Assembly: GCF_000691865.1 (NCBI RefSeq)
Contig: NZ_JMIO01000033.1
Location: 1 to 64,000 of the forward strand
DNA from: Methanoculleus sp. MH98A
GTDB taxonomy: Archaea > Halobacteriota > Methanomicrobia > Methanomicrobiales > Methanoculleaceae
Length of the DNA stretch: 64,000 nt
Reading direction: 5' to 3'
Part shown: in pieces, positions 7,176 through 16,709 of the stretch
How positions within the stretch are numbered: position 1 is the stretch's first letter
How the letters are laid out: the number at the start of each line of letters is the position of its first letter
The notes under the pieces: model-generated
The model's input: only the letters and a program-made list of their open reading frames with translations
Database searches by the model: none
What the model was told of the DNA's origin: nothing
Program-made: the position numbers and the translations under genes

Positions 7176-10100
7176 CTAGTTCAGCTTGAACTGCATCATT
7201 ACCTTCTTGAGCTGTTCGGCCATGCTTGCCAGTTCGTGGGATGCGCTTCCGACCTCCTCGGTCGATGCGCTGACCTCTTCGGCGAGTGCCGCCATATCCT
7301 CGGTGCGGTCCAGGCTCTCCTTGGTCATGTGGGTGGACTCGTCCATCTTCTGCATGACGTTGTTGGTGGAGCCCGCCTGGTCTTCGGTGGCCTTGGTGAT
7401 CTCGCTGATGCCGCGGGTGACCACCTCCACGCTGTCGACGATCCGGTTTAAGCCCACGATGACTTTGTCGACACTCTCAAGGCCGGCCTGGATCTCCTGG
7501 TGGGATGCCTGCATCGAGTCGGTGGTCTTTTCAGTGCTTGCCTGGATCGTCCGGATCAGGTCCTCGATATCCTGGCTCGCCCGCTTGGATTCTCCGGCAA
7601 GGTTTCTGATCTCGCCGGCGACCACGGCGAACCCGCGGCCGTGCTCCCCGGCACGGGCGGCCTCGATCGCGGCGTTCAGCGCGAGGAGGTTGGTCTGGTT
7701 CGCGATGTCGGCGATCAACTTGACGATGTTGTTGATCTCCCGCATCTGGTTGTTGAGGGTGCTGATCTCCCCCACGGTCTGCTTGGAGATCTCCTCGACG
7801 AGCTGCATCTTCTTCGTCGCGACTTCACCGAGCGTTGCCGCCTCGTTTCCTTCCTTGGAAGCCTTCGAGGCCTGCTCCATGACCGACTGCGACGTGCTTG
7901 CAATCTCCTCGATGGATGCCGAGAGGTCGTTGATATCCATCCCGATCTCTTCGATCTTCTCAAGCTGGCGGCGTGCGTCCTCGGACGACTGCTGCGTCGA
8001 GACGGCGACCTGCTCCGTCGCCCGGATGATCTCGTCGGTGCTCTTGCTGACCTCCTTCGTCGTCATGTCCACCTGCTGAGCGGCTTTCGCCACGTCGGCG
8101 AGAAGCGCGCGGATAGCGGTCAACGAGGCGTTGTAGTCGGTCTTGACTTCCCCGAGAGGATCGTCGGTTTCCGATTCCACGAACGCCGTCAGGTCGCCCT
8201 TTGCCATGGCGGCAAGCGCGTTCCCGAGTTCCCCGGCGCTCTCTCCAAGCCTCTCGCTCTCCCGCTTCGCGGTCTCCATCAGGTCGCGGATCTGGTCCTC
8301 CCTCTCCCGCTGCTCGGTCCAGTCGTTCCAGACGTAGAAGGCCAGCTCGATCTCGCCGTTCCGGTCGAGGATGGGGATGGCGTTTAAGGTGAGGTACTTC
8401 CTGACGCCGTCGGGCCACTTGACCATGACGTCCGTCCGGGCGAGTTTCTTCGTCTCGTAGCAGGCGTAGAAGTGGTCGCCCTCAAGGATGGTGATATCGT
8501 AGTCGTAGAGCTTCTTCGCGAGGGTCTCTTCGCGGGTGCCGCGCCACATCCGGGCGTACTCGTCGTTGATGTCGATCCGGCTCTTGTCCGCGCGGAGCGT
8601 CGCGATTGCGAGCGGGTTCTGCTGGATCATTGCGTCGACCCGGTGCTCGGTATCCTTGACCTCCTCCTCCTTCGCCTTGAGGTCGGTCCAGTCGTTCCAG
8701 ACGTAGAAGGCCATCTCGATCTCGCCGTTTGCATCGAGGATGGGGATGGCATTCAGGGTGAGGTATTTCCTGACACCGTCGGGCCACTTGACCATGACGT
8801 CCGTCCGGGCGGGTTTCTTCGTCTCGTAGCAGGCGTAGAAGTGCTCGCCGTCGATGACCGTGATGTCGTAGTCGTAGAGTTTCTTTGCAAGCGTCTCTTC
8901 GCGGGTGCCGCGCCACATCCGGGCGTACTCGTCGTTGATGTCGATCCGGCTCTTGTCCGCGCGGAGCGTCGCGATTGCGAGCGGGTTCTGCTGGATCATC
9001 GTGTCGACGCTGTGCTTGAGTTTCTCGGCTTCTTCTTTCTCTACCTGCAGGTCGGTCCAGTCGTTCCAGACGTAGAAGGCCATCTCAATCTCGCCGTTTG
9101 CATCGAGGATGGGGATGGCGTTGAGGGTGAGGTACTTCCTGACGCCGTCGGGCCACTTGACCATGACGTCCGTCTGTGCCCGCTTCTTCGTCTCGTAGCA
9201 GGCGTAGAAGTGGTCGCCGCCGATGACGGTGATGTCGTAGTCGTAAAGCTTCTTCGCGAGGGTCTCTTCGCGGGTGCCGCGCCACATCCGGGCATACTCG
9301 TCGTTGATGTCGATCCTGCTCTTGTCCGGGCGGAGGAGCGCGATGGCAAGCGGGTTCTGCTGGATCATCGTGTCGATGCGATGCTGCATCCTCCGGATCT
9401 CGTCTTCCTCTTTGCGCTTTTCGGTGACGTCGTTATAGACGTTCAGGATCCCTGTCAGCTCGTTCTTCTCGTTCAGGAGCGGGATTCCGTGCTGTTCCAG
9501 GATGTAGGTGCCGGAGGGGAACTCGACCGTCACTTCGCCGGAAACTCGCATCTTCTCGGTGAGCACTTTCTTGATCCCGTCTCCTTTCTGATTGAGGACC
9601 TTGAAGTCTCGCAGGGTCATCGAGGTGATGCGCGACTGATCGATGCCGGTCAGTTCGAGGTATGCTTCGTTGGCCGTGACGATCTTCAGCTCGGTATCGA
9701 CGACCAGGATGGGCATCGGGTTTTTCTGGATGATCGTCTCGGATCGACGCTGCAGTTCGGCGATTTTCTCCAGCTGGATCTGGATCTTTTCCTCTTCCTC
9801 CCGCTGCCTGGTGAGATCGTTATAGACGATGAGGATGCTCTCGACCGCATTCTCGTTGTCGAGCAGCGGGATGCCGTACTGCTCGAGGATATGGGTGCCC
9901 GAAGGCAGTTCGACGACGACCTCGGCATATACACGCTCCTTCCCCCGGATCGCCTGCCGGAGGCCCGAACCCTTCTGTGATGTGATCTTAAAGTCTCTCA
10001 GGCTCCTGCCGAGCACCTGATCCATCGGGATCCCGCTCATCTCGGCGTAGGCCGTATTTGCCATGGTCACCTTGAAGTCCGGGTTGACGACCAGGATGGG

Positions 10101-10412
10101 CATCGGGTTCTCCTGAATGATCGTATCGGATCCCTTCAGAAGCATCCTGGCCTCGTCCAGCCGGTGCTTGAGGCGCTGCTTCTCCTCCTGCTTCTTCTCG
10201 AGCAGCGCGTTGATCGAGGTGGCCAGCGGCCGGTAACTCTCCGGAACGCCGGCAAGGTCGATCTGCACGGAGTTGTCGCCGTCGATTCCTGCATGGAGTG
10301 CGGCCTCGATCGCTTCGGGGAGTACCGCTGCTCTCTGCTCCTGTGCCTGTCCTGTCATACCCGGCACGACCGGCCCGGTAAATAGTGCTTTCCTTCCAGG
10401 TTTCTCGTTCAT
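7176..10412 (-). CDS. cytoplasmic methyl-accepting chemotaxis protein with five PAS domains
   Basis: 1078 residues with no transmembrane segment and no signal peptide, so a soluble receptor. After an N-terminal helical region (1-90) come two related PAS domains (about 95-210 and 215-335), then three almost identical PAS units (about 345-460, 468-583, 591-706), a HAMP-like linker (about 715-770) and the long MCP signalling coiled coil (about 775-1070) with the conserved tip [20 protein letters not shown] near residue 935. PAS domains can hold haem, flavin or metabolites; the ligand here is unknown. It begins 3 bases after the ParA-like gene and is followed by cheW, so all four genes form one transcription unit. 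Confidence 0.92.
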   Translation of the reverse strand: MNEKPGRKALFTGPVVPGMTGQAQEQRAAVLPEAIEAALHAGIDGDNSVQIDLAGVPESYRPLATSINALLEKKQEEKQRLKHRLDEARMLLKGSDTIIQENPMPILVVNPDFKVTMANTAYAEMSGIPMDQVLGRSLRDFKITSQKGSGLRQAIRGKERVYAEVVVELPSGTHILEQYGIPLLDNENAVESILIVYNDLTRQREEEEKIQIQLEKIAELQRRSETIIQKNPMPILVVDTELKIVTANEAYLELTGIDQSRITSMTLRDFKVLNQKGDGIKKVLTEKMRVSGEVTVEFPSGTYILEQHGIPLLNEKNELTGILNVYNDVTEKRKEEDEIRRMQHRIDTMIQQNPLAIALLRPDKSRIDINDEYARMWRGTREETLAKKLYDYDITVIGGDHFYACYETKKRAQTDVMVKWPDGVRKYLTLNAIPILDANGEIEMAFYVWNDWTDLQVEKEEAEKLKHSVDTMIQQNPLAIATLRADKSRIDINDEYARMWRGTREETLAKKLYDYDITVIDGEHFYACYETKKPARTDVMVKWPDGVRKYLTLNAIPILDANGEIEMAFYVWNDWTDLKAKEEEVKDTEHRVDAMIQQNPLAIATLRADKSRIDINDEYARMWRGTREETLAKKLYDYDITILEGDHFYACYETKKLARTDVMVKWPDGVRKYLTLNAIPILDRNGEIELAFYVWNDWTEQREREDQIRDLMETAKRESERLGESAGELGNALAAMAKGDLTAFVESETDDPLGEVKTDYNASLTAIRALLADVAKAAQQVDMTTKEVSKSTDEIIRATEQVAVSTQQSSEDARRQLEKIEEIGMDINDLSASIEEIASTSQSVMEQASKASKEGNEAATLGEVATKKMQLVEEISKQTVGEISTLNNQMREINNIVKLIADIANQTNLLALNAAIEAARAGEHGRGFAVVAGEIRNLAGESKRASQDIEDLIRTIQASTEKTTDSMQASHQEIQAGLESVDKVIVGLNRIVDSVEVVTRGISEITKATEDQAGSTNNVMQKMDESTHMTKESLDRTEDMAALAEEVSASTEEVGSASHELASMAEQLKKVMMQFKLN
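8322..9368 (-). repeat. three tandem near-identical PAS-coding units, period 369 bp
   Basis: The same DNA landmark (GTCGTTCCAGACGTAGAAG on the plus strand) starts at 8322, 8691 and 9060, and the opposite landmark GCTGGATCAT ends at 8630, 8999 and 9368. The spacing is exactly 369 bp (123 codons) both times. Each unit encodes a PAS domain with [19 protein letters not shown] and [17 protein letters not shown]. The units differ at a modest number of positions, for instance ALLRPDKS against ATLRADKS. This points to recent in-frame tandem duplication or ongoing gene conversion. Confidence 0.93.
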
Positions 10413-10415
10413 CTA

Positions 10416-11297
10416 TTACACCTCTTCATTATGCTTCCTGTCCTGCCCGGTGAGTGCAGTTGCTATCGCCCGGTATTTCCTGCCCGCGTCGCTCTCGGGT
10501 GCATAATGAGAGATTGGGAGGCCTTTTTGCTGTGTCTCGTAGATCACAGGAGAGTACGGGACCAGGAACACCTGTTTGAACGCTTTTTTTACCTCGGACT
10601 CAAACGCCTTCAGCCGCTCTCTTTCTTTCTCCTCTTCTGCGGATGAAGCGGGTGAGAAGATCCGCTTCAGGAAAAGTGCAAGCCCACCTGTTCCGGCCGC
10701 CGGGTTGCCCGACCCTTTCCAGCGGGTCAGGATGGCGAAGTCTGCAGCGACGTCTTCCCCGAGCATCTCCCTGATATCCCCAAAGACCGTAGAAAGGGCT
10801 TCCATGCCTTTCAGGGCGAACGTGCCGGAATCAAGGGTGACAACGGTGTGATCCGCTGCGACGAGCCCGTTGATGACAAACTGGCCCATGCTCGGAGGCG
10901 TGTCGATCAGGATGAAGTCGTAGGTGTCCCTCACCTGTGCGAGCGCACCCTTGAGCAGCCCTGCCCGGTTCTCGATACTGTAGAGATAGGGTTCAACCCC
11001 TACAAGATCCAGAGTTGCCGGAGCGAGGTGGATCCCCGAGGCCGTGGAGACGATCACATCGGTTATCCCGGCGTTGGGAAACCCTTCAAAGACGCTCATG
11101 AAGACGTCATACATGCTCAGTTCAAGGGTTGCGGGGTTGACCCCGAGCCCCGTGGTGGCATTGGCCTGCGGGTCGCAGTCTACGATCAGAACGCTCTTTC
11201 CATCTTTCTGGAGGTACCCAGCAACGTTGAGACATGATGTCGTCTTTCCTGTGCCACCTTTGTGGTGGGCGAACGCTATAACCGTGATATCCAGCAC
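10416..11297 (-). CDS. ParA/Soj-like ATPase, probable chemoreceptor-cluster positioning protein
   Basis: 293-residue ParA/MinD-superfamily ATPase. The deviant Walker A AHHKGGTGKTT (about 9-19), switch regions with DCDPQANAT and ILIDTPPSMG are intact. Archaeal ParA proteins usually segregate DNA with a ParB, but no parB or centromere-like repeats are adjacent. Instead it is first in an operon with a cytoplasmic receptor, cheW and cheR. By analogy with PpfA of Rhodobacter sphaeroides and ParC of Vibrio, which position chemoreceptor arrays, a cluster-partitioning role is inferred. The start is GTG at 11295-11297 with GAGGT eight bases upstream. TTTAATAATACTT at 11321-11333 is a likely TATA box. 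Confidence 0.85.
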   Translation of the reverse strand: MLDITVIAFAHHKGGTGKTTSCLNVAGYLQKDGKSVLIVDCDPQANATTGLGVNPATLELSMYDVFMSVFEGFPNAGITDVIVSTASGIHLAPATLDLVGVEPYLYSIENRAGLLKGALAQVRDTYDFILIDTPPSMGQFVINGLVAADHTVVTLDSGTFALKGMEALSTVFGDIREMLGEDVAADFAILTRWKGSGNPAAGTGGLALFLKRIFSPASSAEEEKERERLKAFESEVKKAFKQVFLVPYSPVIYETQQKGLPISHYAPESDAGRKYRAIATALTGQDRKHNEEV

Positions 11298-11320
11298 CCC
11301 TCAATACCTCTATTTGAAAT

Positions 11321-11333
11321 AAGTATTATTAAA
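11321..11333 (-). promoter_or_regulatory. TATA-box promoter of the chemosensory operon
   Basis: On the minus strand TTTAATAATACTT lies about 24-36 bases upstream of the GTG start of the ParA-like gene, the expected place for an archaeal TATA box. No other AT-rich box is seen between the four che-operon genes. Confidence 0.5.
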
Positions 11334-11515
11334 CCTACTTTTATGCTGCTATATGTATTCTGGTCGTCTGGCGTTTTTTCGAAATATTCTTTCGTCCAGG
11401 AAGGTGAATTGAAGGTTTTTTTGCCATTGTATCCATGGGGATCCGGAGGCGGAAATAGAGCGTCGCATAAGCCGATCGCTGCCGGAAGATTTGACGCATA
11501 ATGGAAAAACGAATT

Positions 11516-12196
11516 TTAACGAGGGAGATCGCCGTCGGTGGGGCATACAGCGGGTTTCCGGTCTCCGGGATCAATTGCGGCCCGGAGCCTCTGCACACGC
11601 TCTGAGATCGACGGCCGGTAGTCGGATTCGGAACGAAGAATTCCTGGGATCATGCCTTTACGGTGGGAGGACGACGCGCCGGCCAGTGGACAGGATAGGA
11701 GGTTCTGGAGGAGAACTCCGGGATCCCTGACCCGGTAGCAGCACCTCATTGCGTCGGCGGCGTACCGGTCGGCTACGAACTCTTCATCGCACATACGGTG
11801 GTAGTACGTCCGGTAGGCGAAGAAGGCGGTCAGGAGAAGGAGGGCGATGAAGACCGGCTTTGCAGCCGGAGACCCTCCCGCCTGCAGGGACGGGTGTCCG
11901 AGGAAGGCGAGGCAGAGGAGGATTGGGAGGGCCGGAAGGACTGAGAGAAAAGGTGAACCCTTCCTTACGTGTCCCTCTTCGTGGAGCAGCACAAACCGGA
12001 GCGTGTCGTCGCTTGCCCCCGAGAGGTTTCTCTCGTAGAATGAGTGCCGGTAGCGGATGCAGTTGAGCGCCGGGCATCCCCGCATGGAGACGGTGAGGGG
12101 GCATCTCACCAGCCTCCTCCTGCGGTCAATCAACCCCTTCTCCTGAAGTTCCCAAAATATCCGGTACAGGCGGGAATTGCGGTCGGCCTCACTCAT
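11516..12196 (-). CDS. M48-like membrane zinc metalloprotease
   Basis: 226 residues. The zinc-protease signature HEEGH is at residues 72-76, and DEEFVADRYA (about 137-146) supplies the third ligand Glu and the usual helper Asp of the M48 (HtpX/Ste24) family. Two hydrophobic segments (about 84-102 and 113-130) between the motifs suggest membrane insertion, as in HtpX. It is shorter than HtpX (about 290 residues), with an unusual Cys-containing N-terminus (RCPLTVSMRGCPALNC). A protein-quality-control role is inference. Transcribed alone; TTTAATATATACT at 12218-12230 lies about 22-34 bases before the ATG, suggesting a leaderless message. Confidence 0.75.
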   Translation of the reverse strand: MSEADRNSRLYRIFWELQEKGLIDRRRRLVRCPLTVSMRGCPALNCIRYRHSFYERNLSGASDDTLRFVLLHEEGHVRKGSPFLSVLPALPILLCLAFLGHPSLQAGGSPAAKPVFIALLLLTAFFAYRTYYHRMCDEEFVADRYAADAMRCCYRVRDPGVLLQNLLSCPLAGASSSHRKGMIPGILRSESDYRPSISERVQRLRAAIDPGDRKPAVCPTDGDLPR

Positions 12197-12217
12197 TATA
12201 GTATGATTATAATAATG

Positions 12218-12230
12218 AGTATATATTAAA
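12218..12230 (-). promoter_or_regulatory. TATA-box promoter of the M48-like protease gene
   Basis: Minus-strand TTTAATATATACT sits 22-34 bases upstream of the ATG at 12196, with only AT-rich sequence and no Shine-Dalgarno between. This fits a leaderless transcript. Confidence 0.55.
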
Positions 12231-12450
12231 TGTTGCTCCTGGACGAATCGCCGTTATTCCGGTAATTTCCTGATTTTACCCTCGATACTCTGTGAATGTG
12301 AGTTCCTCCCGGCGACGTGCCGGCCGGTCACCTGCGGAGAACGAACCCGGACGTGCGCCTGCACGGTCTCCATGAGCCCGGGCGAATTCCGTACCGCGTC
12401 CCCCGGTATCGAGTCCGGAATCTGAAACATTTGCAATCTCCGTTTTTTTC

Positions 12451-12470
12451 ACAATATTTTAATAATAGCA
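12451..12470 (+). promoter_or_regulatory. TATA-box region upstream of the lipoprotein/ade unit
   Basis: ACAATATTTTAATAATAGC is a strongly AT-rich block in the 380-base gap 12197-12576. It would start a transcript near 12480-12490, carrying the lipoprotein and adenine deaminase genes. The remainder of the gap (12231-12450) shows no convincing gene. Confidence 0.45.
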
Positions 12471-12576
12471 ACCAAAATTCTGAATGAATAGAGTGGAGGT
12501 GAATCTGGAGAACGGGAGAGGCCATACGGCCGTGCTTGCGCCGGCACGGCGTACGGCTCCCCGGTTCTCCGAGCGA

Positions 12577-12936
12577 ATGCCCAGAACATATACGATTCTT
12601 CTGATACTGGCCCTTGCCGCCCTCGCCGGGGCTGCCGGCTGCCTCTCCACGTCGTTTGGGGAGGTGACCTACAGCGGCGACGCCCTGCAGGTCCATGTGG
12701 AGAACCCCGGCGAGCCCGTCGAGAACGCTGTGCTCCAGGTTACGATCATGGAGGTGAGTGCGCTCGAACAGCACGAGGCCTTCTCCGAAGCGCGGTATAT
12801 CGACCTTGTTACGGGGGAGAACGAATACACGATCCGGGCAGACCTGCAGCCCGGCTCATACAAGGCCTTTCTGACCATATTCGTCGGCAGCGAGCGGAGA
12901 GCATCGGTCATCCGCGACCTGGAGGTAACAGCCTGA
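12577..12936 (+). CDS. small exported lipoprotein, unknown function
   Basis: 119 residues from the ATG at 12577: a signal peptide (MPRTYTILLILALAALA) ending in a lipobox-like AGAAGC, with the Cys at about residue 21, then a beta-rich domain of about 95 residues with QVHVENPGEPVENAVLQVTI and RADLQPGSYKAFLTIFVG, an Ig- or FxLYD-like pattern. An in-frame ATG at 12484 close to the TATA region would add 31 residues before the signal peptide, which is unlikely for an exported protein, but the true start is not certain. The stop codon overlaps the apparent CTG start of the adenine deaminase gene, so the two are translationally coupled. Confidence 0.65.
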   Translation: MPRTYTILLILALAALAGAAGCLSTSFGEVTYSGDALQVHVENPGEPVENAVLQVTIMEVSALEQHEAFSEARYIDLVTGENEYTIRADLQPGSYKAFLTIFVGSERRASVIRDLEVTA

Positions 12937-14591
12937 CCCCGGCGGGACTTGCGGCGGCGCGGGGGCTCGAACCCGCGGATGCCGTCTTCTCCGGAGCGGA
13001 AGTCTTCAATCCGTTCGCGTGCTCCTGGGAGCGCGTTGACTTCGCGGTGAAAGACGGCCGCATCATCGGTTTCGGGGAGTACCGGGGGACGCGGGAGTAC
13101 GACCTCTCGGGCGCTTACGTGGTGCCCGGGCTGATCGACGCTCACGTCCACATCGAGAGTTCGCTCCTCGCGCCGGCGGAGTACGCCCGGCTCGTTCTCG
13201 CGCACGGCACGACGACGGTGATCGCCGATCCCCACGAGATAGCAAACGTCTGCGGGGCGCCGGGGATCGAATACATGCTTGCCCAAGGAGCGCGGACGCC
13301 GCTCGATATCCTGGTCATGCTCCCCTCCTGCGTCCCGGCAACGCCCCTTGATATGGGCGGCGCCGTGCTCACGGCCGCAGACCTCGCCCGGTTCCGGGGG
13401 CGGGAAGGGGTCGTCGGGCTTGCCGAGGTGATGAACGTCCCCGGCGTCCTCTTCGGCGACGAGGACCTCCGGGCGAAGATGGATCTCTTCGAGGTCATCG
13501 ACGGCCACGCGCCGTTCCTCTCGGGTAAAGACCTGAACGCCTACATCTACGCGGGCGTCCAGAGCGATCACGAGTGCACGGCGCTTTCTGAAGCGCGGGA
13601 GAAACTCCTCCGGGGCATGTACATCATGATCCGGGAGGGTTCGACGGAGCACAACCTCTGCGATCTCCTCCCGCTCGTCGACGCCTGCACGGCGCCGCGG
13701 TGCTGTTTTGCCACCGACGACCGGCACGCCGACATGCTCGCCGGGGAGGGGCATATCGATGACTGCATCAGGAAAGCGGTCTCAGGCGGCCTCGAGGTCG
13801 AGCAGGCGCTCCGTATGGCCACGCTCTCCGCCGCCGGGCGGTTCGGGCTCCATGACCGGGGCGCCCTTGCCCCGGGAAGGCTTGCCGACTTCTGCGTCGT
13901 CGACGACCCCGACCGCTTCGCGGTCATCCGGACGTTCAAGCGCGGTGTTGAGGTCATTGACGCCGGCTACCTGCCCCCTGCCTTCCCGGAGTCTCCCATG
14001 CACGCCCGCGTGCCGGAGCCCGGCGATATCCGGATAACCGGACGGGGGGAGGCGCGGGTGATCGGGATCGTGCCCGGCCAGATCACGACCCGGAACCTGC
14101 GCTGCTCCGTAGAGGCCGCCGGGCTCCCGGACCTCGACCGCGACATCCTCAAAGCGGTCGTCACCGACCGCTACCGGGGAAGCGGTTCCGGCGTCGGGCT
14201 TGTGCATGGGTTCGGTCTGAAGGAGGGGGCGATCGCCGGTTCGGTCTCCCACGACTCCCACAACATCGTCGCGGTCGGGGCCAGCGACGCCGATGTCGTC
14301 CGTGCCGTTGCCGAAGTGGTCCGGCTCGGCGGGGGCCTCGCGGTCGTCTCCGGGAGTAACGTAACCGCGCTCCCCCTCGAGTGCGCCGGGCTGATGTCGG
14401 CCCTTCCCTACGACGAGGTCGTGCGGCGGCTTGCGGCCCTCGAGGAGCATGCCCGGCGGCTCGGCGCGATCGCGAATCCCTTCATGTACCTCTCGTTCCT
14501 CGCGCTGACGGTCATCCCCGAGGTCCGGGTCACGGAGCGCGGGGTCTTCGACGTCGGGGCGTTTACGGACGTGCCGCTGTTTGAGGGGTAA
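12933..14591 (+). CDS. ade: adenine deaminase (apparent CTG start)
   Basis: Adenine deaminase converts adenine to hypoxanthine and ammonia in purine salvage. From CTG at 12933 the protein has 552 residues, the usual length. Amidohydrolase metal motifs are intact: LIDAHVHIESS (about 67-77), IADPHEIANV (about 96-105), CCFATDDRHADM (about 256-267), plus the family-specific SHDSHNIVAVG. The first ATG/GTG/TTG in frame is GTG 13047, but 38 codons before it already encode the conserved N-terminal sheet (DAVFSGAEVFNPF, VDFAVKDGRIIGFG). The only candidate start upstream is CTG 12933, preceded at six bases by a perfect GGAGGT (12921-12926) and overlapping the previous stop as CTGA. Confidence 0.9.
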   Translation: MTPAGLAAARGLEPADAVFSGAEVFNPFACSWERVDFAVKDGRIIGFGEYRGTREYDLSGAYVVPGLIDAHVHIESSLLAPAEYARLVLAHGTTTVIADPHEIANVCGAPGIEYMLAQGARTPLDILVMLPSCVPATPLDMGGAVLTAADLARFRGREGVVGLAEVMNVPGVLFGDEDLRAKMDLFEVIDGHAPFLSGKDLNAYIYAGVQSDHECTALSEAREKLLRGMYIMIREGSTEHNLCDLLPLVDACTAPRCCFATDDRHADMLAGEGHIDDCIRKAVSGGLEVEQALRMATLSAAGRFGLHDRGALAPGRLADFCVVDDPDRFAVIRTFKRGVEVIDAGYLPPAFPESPMHARVPEPGDIRITGRGEARVIGIVPGQITTRNLRCSVEAAGLPDLDRDILKAVVTDRYRGSGSGVGLVHGFGLKEGAIAGSVSHDSHNIVAVGASDADVVRAVAEVVRLGGGLAVVSGSNVTALPLECAGLMSALPYDEVVRRLAALEEHARRLGAIANPFMYLSFLALTVIPEVRVTERGVFDVGAFTDVPLFEG

Positions 14592-14623
14592 GGGAGGGAA
14601 GTAGAGCATCTGGTGGTGCTCTT

Positions 14624-15694
14624 TTACCTGCCTCTCTTACCCTCCCCGGGATCCCGTCCAGAGCGTGCTGCCTCTGCCGCGGGGGGCTGAGCGTCGTCCG
14701 CATGGAGACTCGTCAGCGCGGGACAGGCCTCGGTCTGCGCTTCTACCACCGCCGGGCAGGTTCCTGTGCGCCAGTTCCTGATGGCGGAGGTGGCGATGGC
14801 CACCCCCAGGATCAAGATGATGACGGCCAGCGAGACCTCCACCGGGACGTGGTAGAGATCGGCGGCCAGCATCTTGATGCCGATAAAGCTGAGGATACCG
14901 GCCAGGCCGTACTTCAGGTAGCAGAAAGCGGCCATGAAGTGCGCCAGCGCAAAGTACATCGATCTCAGGCCGAGGATGGCAAACGCGTTGGAACTGAAGA
15001 CGATGAACGAGTTGGTGGTGATACCGAGGATGGCGGGGATGGAATCCACCGCAAATACGATGTCGGTGGTCTCCACCACCAGCAGGGCCACGAGCATTGG
15101 GGTGGCCCAGATCACCATCCTGCCGTCCGCATCAGGCTTCCTGACGAAGAAACTGTCGCCTTCGTAGTCCCCGGTAACCGGCATGATCCTCCGGAATCCA
15201 CGGACCAGAATGTTCTTGTCCGGTTCGACCGGTCTCTCTTCCTTTCCGGTCACCATCCTGATACCGGTGAAGATCAGGAAGGCGCCGAAGATATAGAGGA
15301 CCCAGGAGAATGTCTCCACCAGCGCCACGCCTGCCATGATGAACGCCAGACGGAAGACCAGAGCCCCGATAATGCCGTAGAACAGCACCTTGTGCTGATC
15401 CTTTCGAGGTACACAGAATGCTGCGAAGACGATGACGAAGACGAAGAGGTTGTCGACGGAGAGCATCAGTTCCATGATGTAGCCGGTAGTGAACTCCAAC
15501 CCGGACTGGCCCATCCAGAGATATATCCCGATATTGAAGAGCACCGCGGCGGTGACGAAGACGGCGACCTGCAGGAGCGCCTCGCGCGGCTTTATGACAT
15601 GTGCTCTGCGGTTGAAGACGCCGAGGTCGAGTGCCAGGAGCGCCACTATGCTGACGATGAATATGATCCACGCTGTCTCTGTTACTGCTGTCAT
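14624..15694 (-). CDS. TerC-family integral membrane protein
   Basis: 356 residues with about seven to nine transmembrane helices. TerC signatures are clear: LALDLGVFNRRAHVI after the first helix, the acidic membrane motif IMELMLSVDNLFVFVIVF and its symmetrical partner VETTDIVFAVDSIPAILGIT. TerC/Alx proteins export or sense metal ions, notably Mn2+, and are linked to tellurite resistance and metal loading of exported proteins. The C-terminal 45 residues are a hydrophilic Ala/Cys-containing tail without recognised domain. Convergent with ade (gap of 32 bases). The 259-base gap on its 5' side holds no convincing gene. Confidence 0.88.
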   Translation of the reverse strand: MTAVTETAWIIFIVSIVALLALDLGVFNRRAHVIKPREALLQVAVFVTAAVLFNIGIYLWMGQSGLEFTTGYIMELMLSVDNLFVFVIVFAAFCVPRKDQHKVLFYGIIGALVFRLAFIMAGVALVETFSWVLYIFGAFLIFTGIRMVTGKEERPVEPDKNILVRGFRRIMPVTGDYEGDSFFVRKPDADGRMVIWATPMLVALLVVETTDIVFAVDSIPAILGITTNSFIVFSSNAFAILGLRSMYFALAHFMAAFCYLKYGLAGILSFIGIKMLAADLYHVPVEVSLAVIILILGVAIATSAIRNWRTGTCPAVVEAQTEACPALTSLHADDAQPPAAEAARSGRDPGEGKRGR

Positions 15695-15953
15695 AAGTTC
15701 ACCCTGTTCAGGATGTCTCGTTCTGGATGTTCCTGGATCACTTTACCCTGATCGGGCCACATCCCGGCCTTTCGTCGGTCTGTCCGTGCCCTGTCTTCCC
15801 GGATCATCTCCGCTCCAGTGATTAATTCCTTCTGCCGGTGGCCTGTTCCCCGTGTGGAGATAAGCGACTCTTCGAACCCTAAGACTGCAGACATCGATAT
15901 CCTCCACGCGACGTTCTGCGCTGTGCTGAGGGTACATGCCATCCATACGGTTC

Positions 15954-16700
15954 TCACCAAAACCCCACCGCACCCGGCGCCAGCACCGCGATCAGGAGCA
16001 GGACCACCGGCTGGTGCAGGAAGTAGATGACGAGCGAGTGCCGGCCCAGGAACTCGAGCGGCCGGGCAAACGCCGGTTCCGCAACCGGGATTGAGATGTT
16101 CCGTTTTCCGTCCGGGTAGAAGAGACGGCCGCAGGCCATCCCGACCAGGACGAGGCCGAACCAGGGGAGGAGCGGGACGTAATCGAGGCTTGAAAAAGAT
16201 TCCGGCCGGATACCGAGCCAGAGGAGCGGCCACGGGCCGGAGACGAGGCTTGCCGCGTAGCCGGCGATGAGGCAGGCGATGCTCGCGATGAGGAGTTTCT
16301 CCGTATCGAGCCGGACGAAGAGCGGCGCGAGCAGGATCGCAAGCCCGATGAAGTGCAGGATGCCGAAGACGATGTAGACGTTCGGTAGAAAGAGCCGGGT
16401 GACGGCGGTGATGATGAGGCCGTAGCCGAAGATAGTGAGGCCGCGCCGGACGTATTTGAGCGCGAGGCCGCGTCCATCGGGCCGTCGTGCTGCCCTGGCA
16501 TAACTGATGGTGAAGGAGAGCCCGACGAGGAAGATGAACGTCGATGCGGTCAGGTAGGCGAGCGTCCGGAGAAACCCGCCGGAGACGTCGAGCGGCAGGA
16601 CGCCGAAGAAGTCGAGGTCGAAGGCCGAGTGGAAGACGATCATCGTCACGACGGCGACGCCCCGGGCGAGGTCGATCTCCCAGTAACGCTCTCCCGGCAT
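15954..16700 (-). CDS. DUF1624 family acyltransferase-like membrane protein
   Basis: 248 residues, about seven transmembrane helices. It begins with the DUF1624 signature RYWEIDLARGVAVVTMIVFH followed by FDLDFFG; later LHFIGLAILL and FLGRHSLVIYFLHQPVV match the heparan-alpha-glucosaminide N-acetyltransferase (HGSNAT)-like family. The conserved His in the first helix (FHSAFDLD) is present. An acyl transfer to a membrane or surface glycan is likely, but the substrate is unknown. It follows a tiny Cys-rich gene by 9 bases and is presumably co-transcribed with it. Confidence 0.8.
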   Translation of the reverse strand: MPGERYWEIDLARGVAVVTMIVFHSAFDLDFFGVLPLDVSGGFLRTLAYLTASTFIFLVGLSFTISYARAARRPDGRGLALKYVRRGLTIFGYGLIITAVTRLFLPNVYIVFGILHFIGLAILLAPLFVRLDTEKLLIASIACLIAGYAASLVSGPWPLLWLGIRPESFSSLDYVPLLPWFGLVLVGMACGRLFYPDGKRNISIPVAEPAFARPLEFLGRHSLVIYFLHQPVVLLLIAVLAPGAVGFW

Positions 16701-16709
16701 GATTCTCCG

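Noticed and set aside
15743-15973. 76-codon minus-strand frame between the DUF1624 and terC genes
   Set aside because: It overlaps the end of the DUF1624 gene in another frame and has no motif or start signal.
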